Positions 7,407 to 16,288 are shown, numbered from the stretch's first letter. The stretch: 25,965 nt of DNA from an uncultured Alistipes sp. (GCA_934754975.1 CAKVKI010000008.1:1-25965), one strand, 5' to 3'. Numbers and translations: made by a program. The notes: a model not told the origin generated them from the sequence alone.

Positions 7407-10400
7407 TTAATAATATTTCATCAATGGCCCTTTGCCGTTTGTAGCCTTGTCATATGCACTCCAGCTGCGATAAATTTTTGTACTGGTGTTATCATGCTGT
7501 CCCAGTTCTATGGCTGCGCCGATAGTAAGAACTTGCTGAAAAAGTCCTTTCCCGGGCTTTTTTCTAGCAGGTTTATACTGGTTTACATAAGTGTGATTTT
7601 TATGTTGTCCTCCCATGAGAACCTCGTACCATGTTTGTCCTGCATCAAACTCAAGCGTGTACGAACGGCTTACCTCCATTTGTTCGTCTGCAGATATGAT
7701 AGAATATTTTTGATTAATAATTGTACGTGTGCCCGACTCCACCGTAATGCTTCTTTTGCCGGAAGAATACGATCCCTTGCTTGTTGCCAGGTTAATCAGT
7801 TGCTCTGACGGAGTAATGCTGTAACCTCTTTCAGCGGCGAAAGATTGCGCGCTGTCATAATTATAATAGCTCTCCTGGACATCTCCCATATCTCCCATCA
7901 TGGCATTATCTCCTATCCTGGTGTATGTTTGGTCTTTATAAGTCACAGTCCTGTCGTTTTGATCTGCATTAAAATATAATGTTCCTGTCAGGTTATTCAA
8001 GTACCAGTCCTTTCCGTCCGGATCGATGAATACGATCGGATTATTGGCACAAAATGCAAATGGGCTGATGCCGGGGTATTTCTCTGCCAATGGATCCACG
8101 CCATTCCATCTGAGCCGGTATTTTGAGTCGTACATGCGTGCCCCGTAATCGATATACGGAACATTTACGAACATCTGCTCTTCCTTTCCGTTGTAACGAT
8201 AGCGGTTGTCTGTGAGCTGTCCTGTCTCCCATCGCAGTCCGAAGGGATAGTAGTCGCTGTTTTCCTGAATCTGTCCACCGGAATTTACTACGACCCGTGT
8301 GCTTCCCAGATGGTCGGTTACGAAATAGTGGGGTTCATTGCCCGCGGACGTTGCGATAAAGCGCCCGCCATTGAACGCTGCGCTTTCCAGTACATACTCA
8401 TCTTCGTATTTCTGATATACAAAAGAACCGATGTATGTCAGCCCGGAACCCTGTGCATCCGTTGCCCGGAGTTTCGTACCATCCGAAAGGTATGAATAAT
8501 TTGCCAATAATGTCCCGTCTCGCTCGACTTTCTGGGCCAGGTTGAGGTAATTGTATGTAATCTCCAGCCCATTCGCCCCGTCTTCAGTCATATTTCCGTT
8601 GGCGTCGTAGGCATAATGATACGTACGAGCAGACGTTTCATCATCCAGCGATGTAAGTTGATTGCCTGAATAGCTGTAGACGAAGTCACTTTCAAGCAAT
8701 CCGTTGCCCGTTCGTTTCATTGTCCGGATATTTCCGTTGCGGTCGTAGGACAATCCCTTTTCGACAAACAGGTCGCTGGGCGATCCGTTAACGTATTGTT
8801 TGGTGTCTGTCAGTCGCGCAAACCGGTCGTATGTGAATGCATAGGTGTTCTTGTCCGCTGCTGCGTCGTGCTGCCATGCCCATTCCGACATATTGCCCGT
8901 GTAGCTGGGGGTAGTGCCCGGTTGCCGGGGATCGTAATAGCGCAGTTCCAGGTCTAAGAGCTGCCGACCGGTTCCGAGTGTAGCCTGCTTGCGGGTAAGC
9001 CAGCCCTGGATATTGTAGGCGAAGGTTTCGGCGATGGTATTCTCGCCTTTTCCGCAAGTCTTGGCAGTCTGTCTGCCTAATTGGTCGTAACGATATTCGA
9101 CCACGACGGGGGCGCTGTCATTGAGGGTCGTTGTTTCGGACAACAGGCGTCCCCGGCTATCATAAGTGTATCTGGTCAGCAATTCATCGGGTGTTCGGAT
9201 ATCTCCAACTCCAACTGCGGCATACCTGAGTGGGCGAGCGAGGTCTGAAACAGGGTAGGTCTGCGGATTGGTCTCCTTGCCTGTTATCTGACCGGACAGG
9301 ATGGCGTCCCCGGAGATATTCGGACAGCTCGTCGAGATTTTATATGCATCGAACCTCTTATATATCGTAGCGTACGTGTAGGCTATATCCTTGTAAAGAA
9401 CCGGAATGCGGTAGTAGTCGGCGCCTTCGTGGGATGTAAGGTAATAGATCGAATGGGCTGAAAAATCGTCGTTGAGGAAAAAATGCTCGGGGTCCTCATC
9501 CTCAAAGAAAAACCAGGTGTCGCACAACTCCGGGTAGATGACGAAATATTCGCCTTCTACATAAGTCTCCTCATCGGGCAGGGCATGTACGATCTCATAC
9601 TTGTGAGTGCGCTCATTATAGCCTCCCTCTTCCATAATTATTTTTTCGACGATATCGCGGCATTTGAGCGGTATTTTGTAATAGTCGGCGCCGTTGGCAC
9701 TGGTGATATAATACTGCTGACGACCCTGGTTTGCATTGAGCAGTATCTTGTGATCGGGGTCGGCCAGGATTCCCGGAGAGGTGCCGGGCCCCCTGTCCGG
9801 ATGGATCAGCAGGTATGCTCCTTCGATACAGTCTATGGATTCCGGGAGTTTGTCCGTTATCTCATACATTGGGTCGCAGCGGACAGCCTCATAGAGCATA
9901 CTCTTGCAATCGACAGGAATGTAGTAATAATCGCCCCCGTCACGCGTCCCGATGTAATACATGGGCTGGGCACGCCTGTCGCTGATAAAGAATCTTTCTT
10001 CGGGATCGAGATAGGTGCCTATGCTGCGTTCGGCATCCCGCGACGGATAGATCACGAAATATTCACCCCTGACTACCGAAGTCGTGTCGTTAATGTCCCC
10101 GTGCGATTCATGCCGAGCAAGGACATTGCCCATAAAATCATATGCTGTGGTATAGCGGCTGATCCCGCCTATGGCATTGAGTTCGTTGGTCTGTATCAGG
10201 CGGCCTTTGTCGTCATAATGGAAAGCCCGCTCGACGTAATTTGGAACTCCGTTTGAGAAAGCAGAATCTATGACGGCCAGTTTTTCATAGATCTTTAAAC
10301 CGACATTGGAGCGTCCGATATCCGAAGAAACGGCTATGCCGTCGACCGGGTAGAAGTTCAGGCTTTCGGGAATAACAAAAGGTTTTTTAGCCCCATCCGC

Positions 10401-12227
10401 ATTGTCGTCGGCATAAAGTGCGCCGCCGTAACGGTATTGTGCAAGGAGCTTGGGATTGTGATCGACAGGTTTCTTGGCCGATGTTACGGTCGTGGTCTGG
10501 TCTGTGATTCTGTCATACTCGTCATAGGTGTAATTTATCCACAAATAGGGCTTTTCTTCAGCCGTGACCGCGTCATCCGTATTGCGGCTCAGATCTCCGT
10601 TTCCATCGCGATAACGGGTGAGCCGGCGTGTCGAGTCATAAAGCATGATCTCGGAATCCCGCCCCGGCAGGCGCTTCTCAATCAGATTGCCGTATCCGTC
10701 ATAACGATAATAATAACAATATTGTCGGATGACCTCATCACCGACCGCACATGGAGGTGCACTTGATTTGAGAATGGCGCTCCCTTCGGGCGATATGACA
10801 AACGCCAACCTGCCGGACTTGTCATAAATAGAATAGGTGTCCGCAGAGTCGTTGTCGAGCAATACCTGCGAGAGGAGTATACGGCCTTCCGAATCGGTAA
10901 ATTGACGGGATTCGACTCCGTCTTCATTAATAGAAGAAGTTACCGACAATATCTTGGCCGGATAATAACCGATAAATTCAATATCATCGCCTGAGGTCCT
11001 GAACTTCATAACCTGGTTTGCGTCGTTCAGTCCATAATTGCATTGAGTGAATTTATCGCCTTCCGGACGACGGTAAGCTTCTCCCGGCCGGTATGTTTTC
11101 GTAATACGGTCCGAGACGAATGATTCATACTGCATCTCGGAATAGGGCGTTGTGTCGTGATAGTAGTTCGAAATACTCTTTTTTAATAGGGCCGCCGAGT
11201 TGTATGCACCGGTATTATTGGAGAGGGGAACGGGCAGCCATTCCTTGTTTTTCCTGAGATTTTCATCGTATTCAACGCAGAGAACGAGGTCGTTAAGTTG
11301 GTCGGTCGGTTTGCAGTCGACCATTTGCTCTAAATATCCCAACCCGTTGTAATAGTTCACCTGATCGTAATGGGCTGCTCCATTTTCGGCAATATAGGTG
11401 CGTGTGTGTATGTAATTATTATCCCCTAAATTCAGCTCGCCTGTATCGGGCTGTTCTGGCTCACTCTTTTCGGCCGGCCGCAGGGTGATCGTATTGGAAT
11501 ATGCATCGTTTATTTTGCGGCGGTAAGAGACTGCCTGTGCGCCCATGATATCGGGCATGCAGGTCTCTTCGTTCTTTCCGGCCATTGTTAGCCAAAAAGT
11601 ATTGGAACCCGTTTTTCTTTCCCAGCTATAGACGTTTGGTTCTCCTATATATATCATTCCCGGGGATTGCGAGGTGATCATAGGGGGCTGTTCCCCGATC
11701 TGGTACGAACGGGTAGTATCACATTCGATTACACCTCCGACGGGAAAGGCGACGGGTGGACGCTTGTTTGTTGATTGTGTATAGGTCAGCGTAACACTGC
11801 CCGAAGCAAGCAGGGAGAGGCTGTTGCTCCCTTTCGTGGTTTCGTAGCTGAACGAGATCGATATGGTCCCGGAGATGGCAGCACCGGATGTATTGCTTGC
11901 AAATGTGATGCGGAAGGCTGCTCCGTTGTTGGTTACGGAGAGAACCTGGGGGTCGGACAATAAATAGTTGGTTATCCGGATCGGTCCGGATACCGCTACC
12001 TTTTTGCCGCTTCGGTCCGACAGGGGATACGTTAAAGTGAGATTTACCGTTTCTCCGTTTGCTGATACCTTAATGTTATCGGGATCGAATGCGAAGATCT
12101 GCCGCGGGATCGGATCGGGGATCGGCTTTATCGGTCCCGGATCGAGAGGGGGCTCTATCGGAATTTGAGCAAAACTGCCTGAGCAGACAAACAGCAGGGC
12201 GAACAGGAATGCGATATATTTTTTCAT
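7407..12227 (-). CDS. Large secreted Rhs/YD-repeat protein with DUF6443-like region
   Basis: This 1606-aa protein has a Sec signal (MKKYIAFLFALLFVCSGSFAQ). An Ig-like domain at about 45-155 is followed by a DUF6443-like segment from about residue 270 (NYIHTRTYIAENGAAHYDQ). YD repeats are interrupted at about 717-970 by three degenerate copies of an 80-90 aa unit. More YD repeats lead into the Rhs core at about 1305-1402, which includes DHLGSTRVVV, YYPFGLRWE, YRYNGKEEQ, IDYGARMYD and PLAEKYPGISPFAFCANNP and ends FIDPDGKDW. Rhs cores form a hollow shell and often self-cleave near this DPxG motif. About 200 residues follow as the variable C-terminal domain. No nuclease, deaminase or protease motif is evident to me there. 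It starts 11 bp after the upstream Rhs-like gene and is followed by the lipoprotein gene. Export by Sec rather than a PAAR or Tc-type N-terminus is notable. Confidence 0.95.
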   Translation of the reverse strand: MKKYIAFLFALLFVCSGSFAQIPIEPPLDPGPIKPIPDPIPRQIFAFDPDNIKVSANGETVNLTLTYPLSDRSGKKVAVSGPIRITNYLLSDPQVLSVTNNGAAFRITFASNTSGAAISGTISISFSYETTKGSNSLSLLASGSVTLTYTQSTNKRPPVAFPVGGVIECDTTRSYQIGEQPPMITSQSPGMIYIGEPNVYSWERKTGSNTFWLTMAGKNEETCMPDIMGAQAVSYRRKINDAYSNTITLRPAEKSEPEQPDTGELNLGDNNYIHTRTYIAENGAAHYDQVNYYNGLGYLEQMVDCKPTDQLNDLVLCVEYDENLRKNKEWLPVPLSNNTGAYNSAALLKKSISNYYHDTTPYSEMQYESFVSDRITKTYRPGEAYRRPEGDKFTQCNYGLNDANQVMKFRTSGDDIEFIGYYPAKILSVTSSINEDGVESRQFTDSEGRILLSQVLLDNDSADTYSIYDKSGRLAFVISPEGSAILKSSAPPCAVGDEVIRQYCYYYRYDGYGNLIEKRLPGRDSEIMLYDSTRRLTRYRDGNGDLSRNTDDAVTAEEKPYLWINYTYDEYDRITDQTTTVTSAKKPVDHNPKLLAQYRYGGALYADDNADGAKKPFVIPESLNFYPVDGIAVSSDIGRSNVGLKIYEKLAVIDSAFSNGVPNYVERAFHYDDKGRLIQTNELNAIGGISRYTTAYDFMGNVLARHESHGDINDTTSVVRGEYFVIYPSRDAERSIGTYLDPEERFFISDRRAQPMYYIGTRDGGDYYYIPVDCKSMLYEAVRCDPMYEITDKLPESIDCIEGAYLLIHPDRGPGTSPGILADPDHKILLNANQGRQQYYITSANGADYYKIPLKCRDIVEKIIMEEGGYNERTHKYEIVHALPDEETYVEGEYFVIYPELCDTWFFFEDEDPEHFFLNDDFSAHSIYYLTSHEGADYYRIPVLYKDIAYTYATIYKRFDAYKISTSCPNISGDAILSGQITGKETNPQTYPVSDLARPLRYAAVGVGDIRTPDELLTRYTYDSRGRLLSETTTLNDSAPVVVEYRYDQLGRQTAKTCGKGENTIAETFAYNIQGWLTRKQATLGTGRQLLDLELRYYDPRQPGTTPSYTGNMSEWAWQHDAAADKNTYAFTYDRFARLTDTKQYVNGSPSDLFVEKGLSYDRNGNIRTMKRTGNGLLESDFVYSYSGNQLTSLDDETSARTYHYAYDANGNMTEDGANGLEITYNYLNLAQKVERDGTLLANYSYLSDGTKLRATDAQGSGLTYIGSFVYQKYEDEYVLESAAFNGGRFIATSAGNEPHYFVTDHLGSTRVVVNSGGQIQENSDYYPFGLRWETGQLTDNRYRYNGKEEQMFVNVPYIDYGARMYDSKYRLRWNGVDPLAEKYPGISPFAFCANNPIVFIDPDGKDWYLNNLTGTLYFNADQNDRTVTYKDQTYTRIGDNAMMGDMGDVQESYYNYDSAQSFAAERGYSITPSEQLINLATSKGSYSSGKRSITVESGTRTIINQKYSIISADEQMEVSRSYTLEFDAGQTWYEVLMGGQHKNHTYVNQYKPARKKPGKGLFQQVLTIGAAIELGQHDNTSTKIYRSWSAYDKATNGKGPLMKYY
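9320..10075 (-). repeat. Three degenerate in-frame repeats inside the Rhs cage
   Basis: Three tandem units of about 80-90 aa occupy roughly residues 717-970 of the large Rhs protein. Each begins with a GEYFVIYP-like segment: RGEYFVIYP, EGAYLLIHP, EGEYFVIYP. Each continues with DPE or DPD followed by FF, IL or FFL, then YY(I/L) with T and G(G/A)DYY.IP, and ends with an acidic linker. The unit starts lie near 10075, 9826 and 9562. The repeats are diverged from each other at the DNA level but clearly homologous as protein. Their pattern differs from the flanking YD repeats. Confidence 0.8.
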
Positions 12228-12238
12228 GGTATTCGATA

Positions 12239-15200
12239 TTATTTTTTATCCGTGGAATATTCATAGCTCCGGAGAATGTTGCCTTTCCCATCGTATTCGG
12301 CCGCTAATTTACCTGATGGGGTATAGGTATATACGGTCTTTACTCCCGCAGGATCCGTTATCTCCGAAAGACCGACATAGGGCTTGTATTTATACGTGGT
12401 GACCATCACTCCGGGTATTTGGCGAAGTAATTCTTCTTTCTTTGTCGTTAATCCGGCGTTTTTTTCCTGGGTGGTGAGTGTACTGAAAGCGGATTTTATA
12501 TCATCCGTTGTCGCATTATTGATGACGGCTTCGAGATAGAGCCCGTCCGGACTCCACAGGTAGGCGGTTCTGGTCCCCGCTTTATTGACTGTTTGCGTGA
12601 CGTTGCCGTACAGGTCGAACTCCAGACAGGCTATATCCGATGTGTATGAAAGAAAATCCTTGTCACTCAAGGGTGTATTGTCCGGAATGTGTGCTTTATC
12701 CGTTTTCACTAACAGGATCATATCGAGAAAAGATGTGAAATAGTTTTTGTTATATTCCACGATATATTCATTTTCAGAATTTTTGACGGTCGTATAGGTT
12801 TGGAGAGGCTGGCGGACGAAATTATTCTTGTGCATCTCTTGTTCGACGAAGCTGCTGTAATTTGTCTTGTCCCGCAGGTAAATGTTATACAAAGTCCGGA
12901 TACTTCCGTCCGATTCATAATTGATCTCCCGCGCCAACTGCTTTGCATTGTTGTACCTGTAGGCGATGGTCTTAATCGGTTTGAACTCGTATTCGTAAAC
13001 TACCGAATCCAACGTAAAATTCTCAATATACTCTTTATGCTTGTAGCATCCGTCTATCGAGGTATACATCGGGCTTTGAACACTCCGTAAATTTCGATAA
13101 TTGTATATTCTGTATTCAGTCTGCATCATATCATAAGGTATATTGTTCGATGTTTTTTTCAGGAGCCGTCCGCGCTCGCCATGGTGTGAATTCGGTCTCT
13201 TCAGCAGATTGTGGACGCCTTTTTTCCAGGTCGGATCGATGCCCTGCTGATACCAGGTCCCCGGTTGGAATTCCGTATATTGCTCGTATTCATTTAAATC
13301 GCAATCGGTCATCCATGTGCTGTATTCGTATTGTATTGAGGAACCGTCGCTGTTTGACTCGAGTACGGACATATATTCGACATCGCTTTTATCGTATGTG
13401 TATATATCCCAATCACTTTTTAAGTAAAAATACCAGTTCTGAGACGGGCCGTTCAGATAAGGTATCGAGATTCTGTATCGTGGGTATTTTAACAGGATGC
13501 CTGTTCTTTCCGCCGGTCCAAGATCGACCGGATCGTAGTTGTAAGAGTATTGTTTCGAGGATAATAACGTGTTGTCCCTGTCGTAATTTTGGACGGACTT
13601 GATGCGTAACCCTCCGGCAATGCCCGGTTCATCTTCCATTAGCGACAACGAATAGTCATCCAGCCATGTGTTCTTTGTCGGTTGATGTTTTACAACCCAG
13701 CCGTAGTCATGGCCTTCATATTCGAAATGCGAGCGGCCCCCGGTCGGGTAAGTAATGTCCGTCAACATGCCCCATTTGGTCTTTTCTGCGTTCGGATCAC
13801 GTGAGTTTGAAAATATTATATCCGGATTGGAATCATATGCGGACAGAGGCTTGTCCCAATCCCAGTTCCACCCTCCGTTCTCGGCAATAGGAATAAACGT
13901 ATCTCTTTTTGCCCTGTCGTTCCAATAGCCCCAGTGATCGATCGCGTAAGTGTCTATCTTCGGCGCCGTTGTGCTGCTGCCGTAATAATTCATATGATAA
14001 GCGCCTTCGCCGGATATTATCACAGAGTCCAGGAGCATCTTACACGGGCGGGTGTAGCTCATTCTGCAGGTCTTAAGCGTATCGGGTGTTCCTTCCCGGT
14101 TGCAGGTGATGTTTATATTCGTCAAGAGGTCCGAAGAAAAAACCGTCGCCGTTTCGTTAGCTCTCTCGATTTCATTCGATTTTCTTTTCCGGTATACGAA
14201 TTCGGCTCTCCACGCTCCGATCTCGATCGAACCCAGTTGCGCTGAATTTGTGTAGGATATACCGATAGACCAGGGGCCGTGCGAATATTCATCATAGCTC
14301 ATCATGTATTTGGGAATGAAATGACTGATGATGTTCCGGCGCCGGTTGTACGAAAAAACTATTTTCCGGTCGTTCGGGGCGATTACCTCTTTCAGGTGCC
14401 ATGCTACGGGCATCGTTTTTGAACCGATTTTGTCGTATTGTTCCGGTCCCATCGCTTGGTACTCTCCGTCTTCATCGTTATCAGCATAATCGACCGAGTA
14501 TTCATCACCGCCGAATACGTATTCGAAGCCGTCTCCGGTAACGACCGATATGGTTAAATATTCATCATGATTGCCCGGTTCGAACTGTTTGATTACGATC
14601 TCTCCGGCAGGACAATTCGAGTCGTAAACATAGAATTCCCCCATCGGGCCCAGCTGAAATGTTCCTGTGTAACCCATAAAACTAAAATGGAAAATGTCGG
14701 GTTCCATGTCGTAGTCGACAGACTTTTTATTTCTGAATAATGTTACCGGTTTGTCTTGGTCAAAGTGACGAGGTGTTATGACACAGCCAAGAGTATCCGG
14801 TAAATCATGATAATACATGTATCCGTGCTGGGGCGTCAGATTTTCGTATACCTGCTTTTTTTCATCCGGCATTCCCCGCTTTTCACGGGTTATTGTGCCT
14901 CCGACATTCAGATGCCAATCATATCCTGCGATGTCCGATTGTTTGTTGGGTTTAAATCCGTTTGACGAGTAATTGAGAGTTATCGGCAGCGTAAAATCCC
15001 GGTCATTGTACGTATAGACCGGAATGGAAACTCCTACTGTGCCCGTATGCAGGTCAAAAGGATTGTCTCCGTACATCATAAAGTTCCAGACTTGGGGGGA
15101 TATCGGTTGTGTCCGGGGATCTTCGAGGGTTTTATTGCTGCTGTCGCTATTCGTCGAAGCTACAGTATTCGGAGATCTGTTGAATGTCAGCAATTCCGGA

Positions 15201-15277
15201 GCGGCAGATTGTGCTGAGACCGGAAAAACGAATAATACTGCAAGTGCGCAGCTTAAACATGAAAAACGAGATCGCAT
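12239..15277 (-). CDS. Secreted SpvB/TcB-like Rhs-family protein
   Basis: This 1012-aa protein has a Sec signal of about 22 residues (LSCALAVLFVFPVSAQS). Near residues 75-130 it carries the pattern seen at the start of SpvB/TcB-type cages: HTGTVGVSIPVYTYNDRDF, LPITLNYSSNG, IAGYDWHLNVGG and TITREKRGMPDE. The body is rich in Tyr, Asp and Asn with loosely repeated beta strands. The last 120 residues contain YD-repeat sequence (LYGNVTQTVNKAGTRTAYLW, then TDPAGVKTVYTYTPSGKLAAEYDGKGN). The protein stops inside the repeat region without an Rhs core, and the next gene, 11 bp downstream, supplies more repeats and the core. The two may therefore build one shell in trans, like TcB with TcC (inference). 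It is the first gene of the operon, with a good promoter upstream. The exact molecular role is unknown. Confidence 0.9.
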   Translation of the reverse strand: MRSRFSCLSCALAVLFVFPVSAQSAAPELLTFNRSPNTVASTNSDSSNKTLEDPRTQPISPQVWNFMMYGDNPFDLHTGTVGVSIPVYTYNDRDFTLPITLNYSSNGFKPNKQSDIAGYDWHLNVGGTITREKRGMPDEKKQVYENLTPQHGYMYYHDLPDTLGCVITPRHFDQDKPVTLFRNKKSVDYDMEPDIFHFSFMGYTGTFQLGPMGEFYVYDSNCPAGEIVIKQFEPGNHDEYLTISVVTGDGFEYVFGGDEYSVDYADNDEDGEYQAMGPEQYDKIGSKTMPVAWHLKEVIAPNDRKIVFSYNRRRNIISHFIPKYMMSYDEYSHGPWSIGISYTNSAQLGSIEIGAWRAEFVYRKRKSNEIERANETATVFSSDLLTNINITCNREGTPDTLKTCRMSYTRPCKMLLDSVIISGEGAYHMNYYGSSTTAPKIDTYAIDHWGYWNDRAKRDTFIPIAENGGWNWDWDKPLSAYDSNPDIIFSNSRDPNAEKTKWGMLTDITYPTGGRSHFEYEGHDYGWVVKHQPTKNTWLDDYSLSLMEDEPGIAGGLRIKSVQNYDRDNTLLSSKQYSYNYDPVDLGPAERTGILLKYPRYRISIPYLNGPSQNWYFYLKSDWDIYTYDKSDVEYMSVLESNSDGSSIQYEYSTWMTDCDLNEYEQYTEFQPGTWYQQGIDPTWKKGVHNLLKRPNSHHGERGRLLKKTSNNIPYDMMQTEYRIYNYRNLRSVQSPMYTSIDGCYKHKEYIENFTLDSVVYEYEFKPIKTIAYRYNNAKQLAREINYESDGSIRTLYNIYLRDKTNYSSFVEQEMHKNNFVRQPLQTYTTVKNSENEYIVEYNKNYFTSFLDMILLVKTDKAHIPDNTPLSDKDFLSYTSDIACLEFDLYGNVTQTVNKAGTRTAYLWSPDGLYLEAVINNATTDDIKSAFSTLTTQEKNAGLTTKKEELLRQIPGVMVTTYKYKPYVGLSEITDPAGVKTVYTYTPSGKLAAEYDGKGNILRSYEYSTDKK

Positions 15278-15347
15278 AAGTTAATTTTTAAGGGGTGAGA
15301 TTTGATGTGCTTATATCCGGTGTAGATTATCCAGCCTGAATCGTTAA

Positions 15348-15378
15348 CAAAATTAGAAACCATGTAACCGGATTACAA
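15348..15378 (-). promoter_or_regulatory. Bacteroidota-type promoter of the Rhs operon
   Basis: On the minus strand there is a TTG (15378-15376), a 20-nt spacer and TAATTTTG (15355-15348). This matches the Bacteroidota primary sigma consensus TTTG/TTG - N19-21 - TAnnTTTG. Transcription would begin near 15340, leaving a leader of about 60 nt before the ATG at 15277. An imperfect 13-bp palindrome at 15364-15376 (GTAACCGGATTAC) lies in the spacer and touches the -33 element. It could be an operator, but no regulator gene is present in the window. Confidence 0.65.
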
Positions 15379-15969
15379 GCTAATCACCATTTTTCTCGAC
15401 CTTTCAATTTGATATTAATTTATTGAATATCAGATGCTTGTGTAATATAAATCTCAACAAAATCTTTCACTGGTTATAAGCGATTGATTATCACTGTTGT
15501 ATGCGTTCGCATTTGATGGGCCGGTAGTTGCTGTAAACGAATTGCAGAATAGGGCGCGCGACTTTCAGAAATAGCCTGAAAGCGAAGGTGCATCTTCGCC
15601 TTGTTTCCCTGCAGGATGTATTTGATGATATTGATATCCTTGTTACTTCTGTTAGTGTACATCATTTTCCCGAATTAACGAGGCGCCGGGAGAGGTTGTG
15701 CTATGGTATATCCGAATGAGTATTTTTTGGATAAGATTGGGCCGAGATCCAGTTATTACCCTGGATACAAAAGCTGCGAATTTTGTATGGCTATTTAACG
15801 GGAATCCCGAACCTGATGATCGGGAGCGGATGAAGTAGATATATGGGGGTGTTCCCTACGCCCGGGCAGGTTGTGTCTGGCCACATGAGGGTTGGTGCCT
15901 AATCGCTTCCTGACGGTGTGTTTCCAGGGGGGGCGGTCTCTGATTTTAGCTGTTCTGGTAAGTTGAACA
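15379..15969. other. Gene-poor stretch, probable mobile-element debris
   Basis: About 590 bp lie between the Rhs promoter and the recombinase remnant. The only notable frame is 63 codons on the minus strand (15474-15665), which has no recognisable product and no promoter or start context. Composition is mixed, with AT-rich and GC-rich patches, including G-runs near 15930, as expected of decayed inserted DNA. I see no RNA gene here. Confidence 0.4.
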
Positions 15970-16141
15970 TTGCTGATGGAATGATTATAGATGCGTAAAA
16001 GTTCCGCTTTCTTCGATCTCCAAAGCCTTGGGACATAAGAAAATTACTACGACAATGCGTTATCTGCGATTGGAAGTGGATGAGAATGCCGCTATACTTG
16101 CCGGCAGCTCCTTTTTTAAGGATTTTGAAGAGGAAGATTGA
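15970..16141 (+). pseudogene. C-terminal remnant of a tyrosine recombinase (integrase)
   Basis: From about 15998 to the TGA at 16139-16141 the + strand encodes KVPLSSISKALGHKKITTT, then MRYLRLEVDENAAILAG, then SSFFKDFEEED. LGHKKITTTMRY is the box II region of tyrosine recombinases: LGH is the usual start of the conserved block, followed by the T-T-x-x-Y stretch with the catalytic Tyr in MRY. The rest of the catalytic domain is missing, and the frame meets a stop at 15974. Just upstream in another frame (15967-15981) is TLLME, which would join KVPLSS if the 16 nt at 15982-15997 were an insertion; that is tentative. The stop is 64 bp from the 3' end of tRNA-Leu, the classic position for an integrase of an element inserted at a tRNA gene. 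It is non-functional as it stands. Confidence 0.75.
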
Positions 16142-16175
16142 TTTGATCTATCCTACATTCTATCCTACAAAAGAG

Positions 16176-16203
16176 AAAAGGCGCTGATTATCAGCGCCTT
16201 TTT
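16176..16203 (-). terminator. Intrinsic terminator downstream of tRNA-Leu, usable in both directions
   Basis: A perfect 12-bp inverted repeat (16176-16187 with 16191-16202) encloses a 3-nt loop, with A and T tracts on both sides. On the minus strand it lies directly after the tRNA 3' end. On the + strand it follows the recombinase remnant. Confidence 0.9.
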
Positions 16204-16205
16204 GT

Positions 16206-16288
16206 GCCCAGGACAAGACTCGAACTTGCACGAACTAATGTTCACTACCCCCTCAAAGTAGCGTGTCTACCAATTTCACCACCTGGGC
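16206..16288 (-). tRNA. tRNA-Leu (anticodon GAG)
   Basis: This 83-nt tRNA with a long variable arm reads on the minus strand. The acceptor stem is formed by GCCCAGG (5' end at 16288) and CCTGGGC (3' end at 16206). The D-arm contains AATTGGTAGAC. The anticodon stem is CTACT/GGTAG with loop TTGAGGG, giving anticodon GAG at 16254-16252. The T-arm contains GTTCGAGTC. The layout closely follows known bacterial tRNA-Leu(GAG). CCA is not encoded. Its 3' end faces the accessory island and the recombinase remnant, so it is a likely integration site. Confidence 0.96.

Noticed and set aside
9483..10256. 257-codon + strand frame opposite the Rhs gene
   Set aside because: It lies exactly opposite the triple-repeat insertion. 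The repeats and the flanking YD units read through on the minus strand, so this is a shadow.
15474..15665. 63-codon minus-strand frame upstream of the Rhs promoter
   Set aside because: There is no recognisable product and no promoter or start signal, and it lies in probable mobile-element debris.
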